NCBI RefSeq assembly: GCF_001641265.1 | Contig: NW_020167521.1 | Location: forward strand, 1-64,000 | Reading direction: 5' to 3' | Origin: Pseudogymnoascus destructans | Lineage: Eukaryota > Ascomycota > Leotiomycetes > Thelebolales > Thelebolaceae | DNA length: 64,000 nucleotides | Part shown: positions 19,322 through 31,360 of the stretch, one piece after another | Numbering within the stretch: the first letter of the stretch is position 1 | How the letters are laid out: each line of letters opens with the position of its first letter | The notes under the pieces: model-generated | Database searches by the model: none | Told to the model about the DNA's origin: nothing | The model's input: only the letters and a program-made list of their open reading frames with translations | Made by a program: the position numbers and the translations under genes

Positions 19322-19996
19322 TTTTATGGTAGCTTATTGCAGGCTGATCATTCAAAGGGATTGTTGGCATGAGAAAGGGAGAGAAGCGTGTGAAGAAACG
19401 GAAAGAGCGCCCTAGAGTAAACAACTGAAGCGGCGGCAGTTGATTGCCGTAATACAATCCGCGACGCGAACATAATGAAAAGAGGGGAAAAAATCAGTTT
19501 TTGTATACGTGTATGATATGTGTATATGTCAGTCATCGACGATCGTGTAGCACTCTACAACGCCTGTGAGACATCAAACTGACTCTGAGGTCCAGAGAGC
19601 CAATTAGCATGACGCTGCCGTCCCGAATGTGAACCAACAACAACAATCATGCACTCTGAATTATTGACCGACTGAGCTGTCAGATATCAAAGCGGCACGG
19701 CTTAAGACATATACATTTTACAACAGTCCGTGCGGGCTGTGACAACCAGTATTTGATCTAATGACACGGCGACGGCGTCATCGTATATTGTACTGTATTG
19801 TACTGTACACTGTGGTATGGTTTCACATTCCCCAGGCCATTCCTCTCTGCGGGAGTGAAATAGTCGCACAGAAATGCAGTCTCACATCACACTCCTGCAG
19901 TATGCTGATCGCCATATCAAATATCCCGTGTCGTTACATCGGGGAATTGCTTAATTCCTGCCATTGCCGTGGTTTGCAGCCCTTCAATGCGTGGCT
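19322..19996. other. Intergenic, upstream of MFS gene and downstream of LIN1
   Basis: 675 bp without a supported gene. It holds the MFS promoter (both neighbours are on the minus strand) and the 3' region of the LIN1-like gene. No clear motif was recognised. Confidence 0.5.
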
Positions 19997-21439
19997 TCAT
20001 ACAAAGTCCACCACTCTACTCCAAGCTCCCTCCTCGCCCGCGCGCCTAAACTCCACGCCTTCGCCAAAGTATCCAGCGCCTTGCCAGGCGACCATCGTAG
20101 GGCCATCATATGGTCCCTGCTTGGCAGCTCCATCGCGACCATCGATCCAGCGATACTCCCACATCTTCGTTGGCCTGGCCCCACTCGGCTCTTCAGTATC
20201 TTCTGTCGACGGCTCAACCCAGACGTCTCCTGTCTCTCTACCATACTGACGAATGAGCATCTCGCGTTCCTGTTCGTAAATGTCTGTTTGGCCACGTGTA
20301 AGAAGCTGGTCTGCGGCTCCCGTGATACTGTTGATAGAATCCCTGATCTTTACTTGAGCAGGGTCTTCAGCTGGCTTCTCGGCGTCGACATCCATTCCAT
20401 CGTCGCCCTGCTTCTGCTTCTTGAGCTTCCACTTGGGAATCTTCTTCACCTTCGTCTGGCCCTTTCCTAGCCTAGCCAGCGCCTCCAACACCGACTCGCC
20501 CTTCTCCAGTTGTAAAATAAGCGTCCGTAGTATGTCGGAGGTGAGCATAGCATCATCGTCTAGTCGTTGCTGCCGCCTCTCTGCCTCGCGTTTCTCGTGC
20601 GCCTCGGCAGCCCGTTTCATATCCTTCTTGCTCACTCCCTCCAGCCATGTATCATGAGCCGCGTCTGGGTCCCCAGCCTTCCTCACGTAGTTCCCAGCCG
20701 AGTCGAAGCGACCCTCCTCTTGTTCGGCCTTCATATTAAATGCATCTACCCTGGGAGCGTTCCTCTTGAGGCCACCCGCGCCAACCTCCTTGTCCACGCC
20801 CTCTTCCTCGGCAGCCAGAGCCGCATCGTCCTCGTCGTCGCTGCTCTCCCTGTCATCCATCGCATGTGTCGATAGCTTTCCTTTTGGGTCCAAAGCAAAA
20901 TTCCCGGATATATGACCTCCACTTTTGCTCGCGTCCACCTGGCCCTCGATCTCGTCCTCTTCCAAGAACCGCACGCCCTTGGATTTCCTCACATTATCTC
21001 CCCCCTCCGCACCTCCCTCGCCAGCTTCATCCTCCTCCCCGCCGAACATGTCATCATCCTCATCATCTTCGTCCTTTGTATGTGCGCCTGCTCTCGAGCT
21101 TCCATTTTTTTCGTAGCTATCCAGCTGCTCGAATAGATTGACGTCGCCACCCTTGCCCCTCCCGCGCTCCTCGGCACGCGCATCGAAGCCCTCGTTTTCT
21201 GAGTCGCTGTCGTAACCATCGATGTTAACGGCATTACGCTTCGTATGCGCGCCTCCACCGATAACATCAGCGTCTAGGACGGCATCGTCCTCGGGCGCAT
21301 CGGGTGCTAATGCGGACGGGTTGCGGAGGTCGAATTTAGGCTTCTTCGGGGAAGGGCCGTCGGTCTGTGGCTGCTGGAAGCGGGTGTATTCTTCGCCGGC
21401 GCGCTTTGGGCGCGCAGCATTAAATCGACTGGAGGACAT
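19997..21439 (-). CDS. LIN1: U5 snRNP protein Lin1/CD2BP2-like (GYF domain)
   Basis: A single-exon frame of 480 residues from ATG 21439 (MSSSRFNAARPKR); another ATG lies two codons upstream. The N-terminal part is charged with a basic KRAGEEYTRFQQ block and long acidic stretches. The middle carries the family hallmarks VRFLEEDEIEGQ and RVDAFNMKAEQEEGRFD..GNYV, then EKREAERRQQRLD. The last ~75 residues are a GYF domain (MWEYRWIDG..GPYDGPTMVAWQGAGYF) that binds proline-rich ligands. This is the order seen in yeast Lin1/Snu40 and human CD2BP2 (U5-52K), which act in tri-snRNP assembly. It shares a 327-bp upstream region with UFD1 in the opposite direction. Confidence 0.9.
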   Translation of the reverse strand: MSSSRFNAARPKRAGEEYTRFQQPQTDGPSPKKPKFDLRNPSALAPDAPEDDAVLDADVIGGGAHTKRNAVNIDGYDSDSENEGFDARAEERGRGKGGDVNLFEQLDSYEKNGSSRAGAHTKDEDDEDDDMFGGEEDEAGEGGAEGGDNVRKSKGVRFLEEDEIEGQVDASKSGGHISGNFALDPKGKLSTHAMDDRESSDDEDDAALAAEEEGVDKEVGAGGLKRNAPRVDAFNMKAEQEEGRFDSAGNYVRKAGDPDAAHDTWLEGVSKKDMKRAAEAHEKREAERRQQRLDDDAMLTSDILRTLILQLEKGESVLEALARLGKGQTKVKKIPKWKLKKQKQGDDGMDVDAEKPAEDPAQVKIRDSINSITGAADQLLTRGQTDIYEQEREMLIRQYGRETGDVWVEPSTEDTEEPSGARPTKMWEYRWIDGRDGAAKQGPYDGPTMVAWQGAGYFGEGVEFRRAGEEGAWSRVVDFV

Positions 21440-21766
21440 TGGCATATAATGGTAGATCGAGGTTGAGGCCCATGAGATTGTGCTGTGGTCGAGGCCGCCT
21501 TCGCTGTGTTGGGGTTCGACTTTCGCCTCCGAGCTACTACCTTGGAGCCGAAAGCTTAAATTCTTTAGGCCCAAAAGTTGCGAAACGTCATCCCGCTGTA
21601 CCTCTGTAGCCTACGACACATCAAGTCACCCATTGCCTGCCATTATCTTCTCTGGGATTCACCACCACGCCGTCTTTGAATCCACATTCTCTTATATTCA
21701 ATTGCTGGACACGTACAGCTTATACAGCTTATATAATACCGAACCTACTCTCTACAACCTTCTACG
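21440..21766. promoter_or_regulatory. Shared divergent promoter region LIN1 / UFD1
   Basis: 327 bp separate the two divergent start codons, so both promoters must lie here or overlap the genes. The right end is pyrimidine-rich, with TATATAATACC about 30 bp before the UFD1 ATG. No proteasome-type control element was found. Confidence 0.6.
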
Positions 21767-23084
21767 ATGGTAAGCTTCTTCAGTCACCCCACCCCGCAGG
21801 TCCGATTCTTTCGCTGCTGGATTCGACCTGACATTCATAGTTCAACCCCGACTTCTTCGATGCCAACGACCCGGCACAGATGTACAATATGCTTCAGTCT
21901 GGAGCTATGCGTGGAGCGCCTGCGCGGCGCTTCGATGAGTACTATCGCTGCTATCCTACCGTCATGATGTCCGGGCCAAGTCGCGACTACTTAAACTACG
22001 GAGGGAAGATCATCATGCCACCGTCGGCACTGGACAAACTCACGAGGTTGCATATTACATATCCGATGCTATTTGAGCTCATCAATAAGCCGAAGAAGGC
22101 ACAAACACATGCTGGAGTACTGGAGTTTGTGGCAGAGGAGGGGAAAGTGTACCTACCACAATGGGTGAGCATCCCTACCCCACTCCCACGATCTGCTGCT
22201 TTACTGACCCCCAATAGATGATGAACACGCTACATCTCGAAGTCGGAGACCTAATCCAGATCAAATCCACAAACCTCGCAGATGCCAAGCTCGTCAAGCT
22301 ACAACCGCAATCCCCCACCTTCCTCGACATCAGCGACCCCAAGGCCGTCCTCGAGAACGCCTTCCGAAACTTCTCCACACTCACCAAGGGCGACATCTTC
22401 AGCTTCCACTACAACGACACCGTGTACGACGTCGCCGTCTTAGAAGTCAAGCCCGAGAGCGACAAAATGGGCGTCAGCATGATCGAAACAGACGTCGAAG
22501 TCGACTTCGCCGCCCCAGTCGGCTACGTCGAGCCCGAGCGCACAAAGGGCAGCGGCACCAGCACACCCCACAGCACCAAAGGCGGCAGTCTACCCGCCGG
22601 AGGCCTCCTGCACAACCAAGGCACAATGGCGCAGTCAATAAACTACGACGCCATCTCACCCAACTCCACCGCCGCCACATCAGGCGCCAAAGCCGTGTCC
22701 TCCAACTTCCTCCTCAGCGGACAGAAGCTAAATGCGAAGAAGGGAGGGAAAGCCCCGACACCAAAACCATCAACACCCGTCGCTGGGGCATCGACGAACG
22801 CCCCCAAGGCCGCCGCAGCGATCGCGAGGTCGAGCGGGCCGCAACCGCTCCGCTTACCGACGAATAAGCTGTTCTTCGGATACGACATCAAGCCGCTCAA
22901 GACAGAGGAGAACCGCGAGAAGGAGAACGCAGACGCGATGCAACCCGCGTTCGCAGGGCAGGGACAGACGCTCCGCGGGGGCGCGAAGCGGAAGGGCGAC
23001 AACACGGAGGAGGCGAGCAAGGAGGAGGCACCCAAGAAACCGGAGCCGAGCGTGGGGCGCAGGCTGGACGGGAGGAAACCTTAG
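21767..23084 (+). CDS. UFD1: Ubiquitin fusion degradation protein Ufd1
   Basis: Exon 1 is the ATG alone (21767-21769); exon 2 is 21841-22164 and exon 3 22218-23084, with introns GTAAGC..CATAG and GTGAGC..AATAG. The product is 397 residues. The N-terminal ~190 residues are the Ufd1 double-psi beta-barrel and second subdomain: FDEYYRCYPTVMM, YGGKIIMPPSALDKL, THAGVLEFVAEEGKVYLPQW and LHLEVGDLIQIKS. The tail is low-complexity and includes a PLRLPTNKLFFGYDIKPL block, matching the Npl4/Cdc48-binding part of the family. Ufd1-Npl4-Cdc48 extracts ubiquitylated substrates from membranes and complexes for the proteasome, including ERAD. The start is fixed by the splice that joins M to FNPDFFDAND. Confidence 0.93.
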
Positions 23085-24372
23085 GACTGATTCCCGAGGA
23101 CGTGGATTCTGGAGATTTTTCAAGGGCAGGCTTTGCTTTTCGGGTCAGGGTGCGTGCGGGATTGAGGTGTTGGGCAAGGTGGGATGGGGAGGGATGGACG
23201 GGCATATGGGTTGTTTTTTTAGTTCGGAAGGACCAATCGTGTTATACAGCCTTGGTTGGTTGATCTCGTGGAGGCTATTGTCGTCATGTTGCTGCTTGAT
23301 TTCGACGAGTGGGTGGGTGTATGCCGGTCAGCTGAACCAGGTAGTTGGTGCATCAAATCTCCGGCTTTTCGGAGCTATCATCACTCTAGTAATATATCGA
23401 ACTATATCACGCTGTGTATAGATCGATAATCAGACTCACCCTCGCCAACTTGACAAATCCAAACCCCAAATTACCCAACTCCCCACCCTCAGCCCCAGCT
23501 CCCTCCCCCCTAACCTCAAGATCTCCAATCCCAGCAATCTACCCTAGCCCCCTAGCCCCCTAGCCCCCTAGCCCCGCCGTACCCCCCCCCACACCCGGAA
23601 CAACCTTCCGCCCCGCCGCGCCTGAGACTTTGCTTTGTGGTCAACCCCTGCAACTTGCCAACTCCACCCCTCCACCCCGCCCCGCCCGGCCTGCTGCATC
23701 GGGATGCACACCGCACTGAACGGATGGGCGCAGGTGTGCTGGTACACATATGTGGGAGGAGATGGAGCGGGTTACGGTGGTGGCGGGAGGGACGGTGCGT
23801 GTGGCGGTTTGGTTTGTTTGACGGGCGGGGTGGAAATTGGGGGAGCGGTGTGGAGGCGGTTGTAAAAAAGGGGGGGGGTTTTGGCTGTGGTGGTGGGGTT
23901 GGCTGTGGTGGTGGATGGGATGGTGGTGAGGGGGGGTTTTATGGGAAAATGAGAAATTGTCGGTTTTGGTTTGTATGATACTATTAATCACGAGAGCATG
24001 AGAGTGAATGAAGGTTTGATGTACTGTATCTCCATTTAACGCGCGCGCGGATATATACCATCTTTCCCATCCATCATCATTTAGCAGTATATCGATTTTC
24101 CAGGCCTGGTATATCAACTCCCTCCATCCATCCATAAACACCATCCAGAGTGTATGGCCAATATAAACCCCACCCTCCAGCTTTTCATCTGGCAGAGGCT
24201 CGTGGCCACTGGCGAGAGAATACCCATCATTGGTAAAGGGAATTAAAATCGTGGTCCGTAACAGCGAAAGGCATTGTGCCAGACCGTGAAATGAAACCGA
24301 TCAGGCGTAAAGACTAGACGTCGTTAGTTCTCATCGTAACCCATACACTCAAATGTAGTAAAAAGGAAAAAC
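23085..24372. other. Intergenic, C-rich/G-rich low complexity
   Basis: About 1.3 kb without a supported gene. It includes a short repeat of CCCCCTAG (about 23543-23575) and strand-biased pyrimidine then purine blocks up to about 23935. A 167-codon minus-strand frame at 23641-24144 is low complexity (His/Pro-rich) and is not accepted. It lies between the 3' ends of UFD1 and the first Myb-like gene. Confidence 0.5.
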
Positions 24373-25182
24373 TCACTCTTCCTCCAGATCCGCAAACTCC
24401 TCCTCACCACTCAGCGACTCCATCTTGAACTGCGCGGCAGTCTGCCCACCGAACGCAATGCCATTGATCTCCTTGACATTGTCATTCTCCTGGTCCTCCC
24501 TAATCACGTCACGCTTTCTCTTCTTGCTCGGCGTGGCGAAGTCCTCTACCTCCTCGTCATCGACAATGTTGTCCAACTGCTTGGGCTTGCGCGAGGCAGG
24601 CGTCTTGGGGGTTTTGGGGGTTTTGGGGGTTCTGGGAGTGCTTGGGACGCTGCCGTTGGCGCCAGTATTGGAGGCTTTGCGGAGCTTCTGAAAGTGTTGG
24701 CTGGATGGTGTTAGTTGGCTGTAATGTGGAGTGCGGGATAATAACTTCATGGACTAACTGTGGGGACTGGGTGGGAGGCGGCGGGATGATAGCAGCGTGT
24801 GGGGCTGGAGAGATCAAACGCGAAGAGAGAACAGTGATAAAACAGAGAGTTTCCGTAAAGCAGAACCGCTAATTTTATTTTGCATAAAAGAAAGGTAGGC
24901 CGCTGATGAAGATGAAGCTGTGAGGAAAGTCGATCTCATATCGGGCTACAGCGCTAGTAGACGTGTAGTTGTAGTGAAACGGCATACAAAAGTTGTGAAG
25001 TTATGCGGAGAACAGATGAAGGAAAGACAAATGGCATACCGGCAGCCCTCGTGAGAGAAAGAATAGCTCTTGGTAGCCATCTTTGCGGCGATAACGTGCC
25101 AATCCAGGCCCTGAAGCTTGTTCTCGTCGATGATGGCGAGCAAAAGGTCGCGGTCAGCGGCAGGAGTCCAGGCAGAAGGCAT
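24373..25182 (-). CDS. Myb/SANT-like DNA-binding protein A
   Basis: Two exons, 25040-25182 and 24373-24700, with a 339-bp intron (GTATGC..CTAAC..ATCCAG); product 156 residues. The N-terminus is one Myb/SANT-like helix-turn-helix: W5, DRDLLLAIIDENKLQGLDWH, then KMATKSYSFSHEGCRQHFQKLRK. A linker follows with repeated TPKTPK motifs and a basic KKRKRD nuclear-localisation-type cluster, then an acidic tail. The same domain layout (ligand-like first helix, hydrophobic-D-W, then a recognition helix with R/F) recurs in the genes at 26.4-33.1 kb. Target and process are unknown. This is the only cluster member on the minus strand and the only one with its intron after the DW motif. Confidence 0.75.
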
Positions 25183-26395
25183 GATGATGATGATGATTGT
25201 ACGAGGGAGAGTAACGCAGCGAGGCCAACTGCAGCGGCTTTGATGTTTTGCGTGGAGGCTGATAAAGAAGAACGTGGAGGCTGGTAAAGGGTATCTGGGA
25301 CGAACAAAAGGTACTTGGTAAAGTGCGTGCAGATGTGAAGGGACGCGTCGGAAAGTGATATTAACAAGGAAGCATCCGCCGAAAGCCTCTGACCGCCGCC
25401 GGCCGCCACTGAGCCAATGGCGGTGTGGACATGGATGGACATTAAGTGACAGGGAACAGCCCCATCGTCCCAGCCACGGGGAACGGGCGGGATATCCGGC
25501 TGAACTATATTAGACCACGCCAGCCATCACGGATCCCCATCAAATAGTGACAGCTATCTTTGCGCATTAAATTCGGGAAATTGCCTGGAGAAATCCCAGC
25601 CGGAGAAGAAAGGAGAAAGGGGGAAACGAAATCATGCGGCTGGGAGAAAACATGCAAGTTACCAAGTTGGGCGGCACCGACACCCCCATGTCGCTTAGCG
25701 CGCTTGTCTCCATCCCCATCTCCATGCCCCTCCCTTCTCTATACTGAACGAACACCCCCCTTCCCCTTTCTTCACCCTCCCAAAACCCCGTTCTTTTACC
25801 CTCCAACCCCGTCCTTTCACCCCCACGCCAAACCCTTCTGCAACCACCCGATGCTCCCCATTCGCCATTCGCCATTCGCCAATCTTCATTCATGCATCGG
25901 TCCGCTCCCTGGCCCCTCATCTGCTTCGATCCCGGGACGTCCCCGCGGGTCCCTTCCCTCCCTTCCCTCCCTTCCCCTCCCTTCCCTCCCTTCCCCTCCC
26001 TTCCCTCCCCCCAAACCCCTGCCGAACCCTGCCGATCTCTGCCCGCCCCATGCCGCCCAGCTAGACATGCCATCGTGAACGAGAGACGGATCCCCCACCC
26101 AACAACCCACCATGCTTGCCCTGCGCCGTGCCAGCAAACCCTCGCCACGCTCTCCCTTTCACCATCTTTCACATATCAACAGCGCCTTCTCCCAGCCCGT
26201 CGTGACCTCCCTCACCCAATGACATTCCCACTTTCCTGAACTTCCTCAAACTCTGCACCACCCGAACAGCCGCCCACCGCCGCAGAACTTTGCATACTCT
26301 CCATCAAGGCTTTGCGCGACACCACCCCCACCACCCCCACCACCCCTTGTGTCCAACCCAAATCCATCACCCTGGCATCCCTACGACGTTCCACC
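25183..26395. promoter_or_regulatory. Divergent upstream region of Myb-like genes A and B
   Basis: About 1.2 kb between two divergent starts. The right half is strongly CT-biased, with a run of CCTTCCCTCC-type repeats (about 25950-26010) and CCACCC repeats near 26325-26345. Such pyrimidine tracts are common before fungal start sites. Long minus-strand frames here follow the base bias and are not accepted. Confidence 0.45.
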
Positions 26396-27285
26396 ATGCC
26401 GAGTGAGGCACAGATGGCAAAGTTCATGTACTACATTGTCAAGCAGCTCGATGTGCGCAGTGTAAGTCTTTGCGCCACTCCCTCTCCACACACCGCGCAA
26501 AGAGACACAGGCTAACACATCTCCAGGTCGACTGGAACCTCGTCGCTAGCGACATGGAAATCACTAACGGCCACGCGGCCCGCATGCGCTTTGCCCGCTT
26601 CAAGAATCAGATGGAAGGCACAGTCCCCAAGGCCCGCGCGCCCCGCGACAAATCTCGCGCCCCAAAAGCCAAGCGCGTCAAGACCAAGGACGAGAAGAAG
26701 GAGGAGGACGGCGGCGAGAAGGCCCTGCTGAAACTGAAGCTCGAAGAGGGTGCCACGGCCGATTCGGCTCCCACCTCGGGGGGGCCCGCGGACCAAGCTC
26801 CGGTTAGGTCGCCGGCAGTCAAGCCCGAGCCGGCGGACGACGTCATGCTTGGGGATGAGGATGCACCGGGCGAGGATGTCCACGAGAGCGAAATCCCAAA
26901 GCAGACCGCGCACGTGAGTGCCACACCCTCTCACTCGCCGCCGAACTCGACCATCCCGACGCCATCACACCCACTCACAACTCCCACGCACCTTCAGGAA
27001 TCGCTCTACCACCAGCTCTTACCACAGCCACGCCGGCCCTCGGTCAACTTCTCGCCCGCCTCTAGCTTCACCTTCTCCGCGCACGAGATGATGTCCTCCC
27101 AGGGCAGCATGTTCATGCAGTCTATGGAGGGCGTGGGGTCGCAGGATATGGGGATGGCGTCGACGAGCGCATTCTATGATCCGTTTATGTTCGTGTCGCC
27201 TCAGCCACAGCAGCAGCAGACGCTGCTGGATGCGCAGGGGAGGCTGGTGAAGGGCGAGCTTCAGTGGGATACGTCGTTTTGTTGA
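26396..27285 (+). CDS. Myb/SANT-like DNA-binding protein B
   Basis: Exon 1 26396-26461 and exon 2 26527-27285, intron GTAAGT..TCCAG in phase 0; product 274 residues. The Myb-like domain is MPSEAQMAKFMYYIVKQL then VDWNLVASDM..HAARMRFARFKNQMEG, with the intron exactly before VDW. A basic linker (RAPKAKRVKTKDEKK) suggests nuclear import; an acidic, Pro/Ser-rich tail and a Gln run (QPQQQQ) follow. A second, optional intron (26914-26997, GTGAGT..TTCAG, 84 bp and frame-neutral) may be spliced, giving 246 residues. Role unknown, presumably transcriptional. Confidence 0.75.
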
Positions 27286-28522
27286 TGGTTGGGCGGAGCG
27301 AGATGAATAATGAATCGGCGGGCGGGATTGATAAAATGCTGACGTTGGCGAAGTCGGATGGGATGGATGGATAATATGGGTTCGTGTTGGAGTTCTTGCA
27401 TGGATGACGAAGGTAGGGTGAGCTTGTAGGTATTTTGTGTGTGTTTGAGCTTTTTTTTGTCGTCACGGATACCATAGCATAGATCGTTTTGGATTTGGAA
27501 ATAATGATGGGAATTAGATTAGATGGATGCAAGGGAGGGCTTGGAAATTGGAATATGTTGCCACTCTTATTTTCTCGGGTGTTGATATGAAAATGGTAAT
27601 CCGCACTCGGAGATGTGTTCTCATTTTGGCTCAGATTGTGAAAGAAAATAAGACCAGGCTTACTAACAGTTATATTATTATTGGTGAATTTAAATTATAT
27701 TTATTCGGAAAACTGTTGTCTTCTGGTCTTAATAGTCCTCGAGACAACACGGAACAAACTACGTAGCACGGGAAGACTCGAAAGGCTTCTCCAGTATATA
27801 TCGAATATCGATCCGGAAAGAATCGCCATTGTCTACCAATCAGCCGCTCTACTTTCGATTTCCAAAATACCAACTATACAAACACAGCTCGAGTGCTCTG
27901 GACTTCCCGAATCCAAACCATACAAATTGCAGGAGAAGCTGCAGGAGAAACTTACATTTTCTTACCGCCCTTCTACCGGACCTCTTCGCTTCGAGGCCTA
28001 TAAATTGAACCTTCCACGCCACAACTGTTTACAAACATTACATCCATAATCTGCTCCGCAAACATCCATCCACTTGCCCTTGCTTTGGCCTTTTGTCATT
28101 ACAGGGCTTTATACTTTGCAAATCAAAGCAGCCAATACCAAAAAGTAAGTTGTATTTCTATCTTCTCACATAGAGTAATGAGCCTCAGCCGGTTTGGTTC
28201 ACATGAACCACGCTTGGTTGAATTCCACCTTTGAGTTATACTTGCACTTTTTTCAAAGGCAGACTAGTGATTACTTCAGGGTCTGTCAAAGATATCTACT
28301 TGGAGCATCTGCAAGTGGAACGTCAAGCTGGCGGCCTTCACATCACCACTGCAATAATCACAGTCTCACAATTTCACCTCGAACTTTGCTCACCAAACAA
28401 CCTACTTGACAACACCTATCACTTTACATTTTCAGGCCGCCAACCCCCGCAAAAGTCTCAACATCCACCACAATCAACACAAGTTCAACAGTCAGCTTCG
28501 ATCTTTGCATCCAACCGTCAAG
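27286..28522. other. Intergenic before Myb-like gene C, with likely 5'UTR intron
   Basis: No gene seen. The right part is the leader of gene C; AAAAGTAAGT near 28142 and TTTTCAG near 28437 would make a ~290-bp intron in the untranslated leader. Confidence 0.45.
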
Positions 28523-29217
28523 ATGTCTGGACAACCACCATCCTCTCCGGCTCAGCCTGGCGCCACCCGCGTCCCAACCCCACTGGAGTGCAACTTCCTC
28601 GTGGCCATTGTCAAAAACAGTGATGGAGTCACCAACGTAAGCTTTCTTTCTATACAGCCATTGGCTTTGTTTTGGTTTCACTGTCACTCCTCGGGACCCT
28701 TCTATTGAGAATTATCATAAATTCACCCCTAGCAATTATCCCTCCAAGAGTGGCCCGAAAAAACTTCTCGTCTTCTTGAGATGACAAACAAAAGCATACA
28801 GTTTTACTAACAACCCCGTAGATCGACTGGGACGCCGTGGCCAGCGAGGCAGGCTACAACAACGCCGCCACAGCCCGTGTCCGCTTCGGCCAGGTCAAGA
28901 AAGCCCTCGGCTGGTCAGTCCGCACCATAGGCTTAAAGACCAGCCCAATCAAAAGCCCCACCAAGGTTGAGAAGAAGCCCGCCAAGCCCAGAGCCCGTAA
29001 GCCAAAGGCCCTGACGAAGAAGCAGCAGGAGGCCTTGGCTCAGGCTGTGGATGATGTTTCCAATGGCCACAAGCAGGAGGATGATGCCAATGGCCACAAG
29101 GAGGAGTATGGAAATGGCTACAAGCAAGAGCATGAGGTCATCAAGACTGAAGACGTCGATGAGGATGCGGATACGGCGGTTGAGGAAGAGTACGCTTCTG
29201 CTAACGACTGTGCCTGA
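28523..29217 (+). CDS. Myb/SANT-like DNA-binding protein C
   Basis: Exon 1 28523-28636 and exon 2 28822-29217, with a 185-bp phase-0 intron (GTAAGC..TACTAAC..CCGTAG); product 169 residues. The Myb-like domain runs TPLECNFLVAIVKNSDGVTN then IDWDAVASEAGYNNAATAR and VRFGQVKKALGW; the intron lies directly before IDW as in genes B, D and E. A Lys/Pro-rich stretch (KPAKPRARKPKALTKKQ) and an acidic tail with three NGHK/NGYK-type repeats follow. Nuclear DNA-binding protein of unknown target. The close match in domain and intron position to its neighbours supports tandem duplication. Confidence 0.8.
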
Positions 29218-30657
29218 AGGCTTGCGGGAATCCGATTTACAAGCCAGAGCCTGGGAGAACAGTGGAGGTTTCATTCCCATCTGACTGTTTTTGCCGCGAC
29301 GCTTGGGTTTCGGTGCTTCTGACAGCAAATTCTGCCCATTTTGTACGTTGTCTATTTCCACATTTCCTGAATTCTATCGAGCATACGCTGACGTGAAAAC
29401 CACTCAGATTACAGGTTTACACATTTACAGTGCATCTGAACGTGGGTCCGGAAACCTACATAATGGAGGGATGGGCAATTTGCAAATGTTTCTTTTCGTT
29501 CTGAATATATACTCTGCGGCATGACATGGACTGGATGGAGTGAGAAGGGAGGGGCGCATGGCAGTTTTCAAGCTAGGAATGAAACCGCGTTTTTTGATAA
29601 CTGCAGTCCCTTCCCTTGTGACACATCTAAAGCCCATATTTATTATATTGCCTCATTTGAAACGCTGTAGATTTCGTGTGAGGACAGAAACGCAAACAAT
29701 CGAAACGAAAGAATGCTGTCAATGTAGAACTCGATATTATATAAGACGAGAGTCACAAACTCATGGAGTCTTCTATTTGCAGAGCGGAGCACCCGAAAAG
29801 ACTTTAATAGTTTATAAATGGGGTTTCCTCTGGTGCATGTTGCTGGAGAAAGAAATTGTCAAAATATGTTTTTATATCACAATTACGATTCTCCATCGTT
29901 CTCTGCGGCCACCCCACACCGCCCTACCCTACCTGTTCTATTTTCTCTGTCTTTAAAATACCGAGGGTAAGCACTGGGACGTCTGCAGAATCATGCCGCC
30001 CGTGATAATACTGCGGCCGTAGTTCAGTTCCTAGCTTCGCCCAAGGCAACGAAAGTAGGTGATTGGAGGTCAGAAACTGAGACTCAGTGTATATGACAGT
30101 GAGAGCACCCCTATTTATAATTTAAAGGGAAAATAGGATAAAACAGGTGATTGCATACCAGTGGGCCAGATTGGAAATACATGAGAATGATATGGATCCT
30201 CTCCTTTGGGGAACCGAGGAGACTGGTCTTGATAGAAGGAAAGTGAAAGTGAACTCTAGATGATCCAAGGAAGGCGTAGATGACTCGGAATATCCCCAAA
30301 CGAATGTATGAAAGGGTGAAGCCGCTCGAAGCACCGAGTGCAGCCGCAAAATCCCCGGTTGCCACGGAGCCCCCCAATATAAATACCCAGGTTGGCTTCT
30401 TTACAGACCTTAATTCTTTCATCACCAACAACACCAAACAAAAAACACAACAATCGGTGCCTCTACGACACTTGCTCTTGTTAAATCGCTCCGAAAAGGA
30501 AACATAAGCACCAGGTATGTGCAAAACCCAAAGGAAGCTGGTGGCAATCATTCGATTTGAATCTTGACCCACCTGGTTTCTTCAACCTCATCTAAAACTA
30601 TACTAAGGCAGCTACAGCTTGACTTCAATTTTCTTCAGAAACAAGAACATCGCCAAG
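29218..30657. other. Intergenic before Myb-like gene D, with likely 5'UTR intron
   Basis: About 1.4 kb with no supported gene. CACCAGGTATGT (about 30510) and TTCTTCAG (about 30638) would remove a ~125-bp leader intron ahead of gene D. Confidence 0.45.
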
Positions 30658-31360
30658 ATGCCACCCAAGGTACGCGACATCATGAACGGAAATTTAACGG
30701 CAATGACTGACTTGAACCAGAAGCTTGACACTGTTGCTGAAGGTGTTGCTGACACCACCGGTTCCGGCATGCGCGCCGATGATGTCCTGTTCTTGATCGA
30801 TTGCCTCCAGAACAATACGGGTGGCCAAGTCCAGGTAAGCAGCCCTGAAACCCCTTTATCCAAACACTGAGCTTGTCATATCAAGTGCTGTATTGAGACC
30901 GAACATTCACAACGCTGCCATATACTAACATTTCGCTCAGATTGATTGCAGCGCGGTCGCCAAGAAGCGCAGCATGACCAACCCCAAGTCTGTCGCAAAC
31001 CGCATCGCTGTCATGAAGAAGAAGTACGGCTTGCCCCTCGCTACCAGCACGTCCAAAGCTGCTGCCAGAGTGGGTGATCTCGTCGACGGCAACAACGATG
31101 CCGCCATTGGCACCCAAGCTTCCCCTGTCAAGCGTACCCCCAAGAAGAACGCAGCTCGCAAAGCCCCATACAAGATTGCCAAGCGCGAGGAAACCCTCGT
31201 TCAGAGACTTTCCGACGACAATGTCGACGGGGACCGTCAGTCGGCCATAGACACGGATGAAATGGAGAAGATGGTCTTTGGTAACCCTGATGATGAAGAG
31301 AATGACGGCGACCAAGACAGTATGGCAGTTATGGTCCACGGCAACCACGACATTGTCTGA
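30658..31360 (+). CDS. Myb/SANT-like DNA-binding protein D
   Basis: Exon 1 30658-30834 and exon 2 30941-31360, intron 106 bp (GTAAGC..TACTAAC..GCTCAG) in phase 0; product 198 residues. The N-terminus is longer than in the paralogues (about 40 residues). The domain continues ADDVLFLIDCLQNNTGGQVQ then IDCSAVAKKRSMTNPKSVA and NRIAVMKKKYG: the Trp of the usual DW motif is replaced by Cys, so the fold core is altered. A Lys-rich segment (KRTPKKNAARKAPYK) and an acidic tail follow. Role unknown. Confidence 0.75.

Noticed and set aside
23641..24144. 167-codon His/Pro-rich minus-strand frame
   Set aside because: Follows strand base bias and has no domain or conserved start.
25567..26172. 201-codon Gly-rich minus-strand frame
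   Set aside because: Reads through a CT-rich promoter tract.
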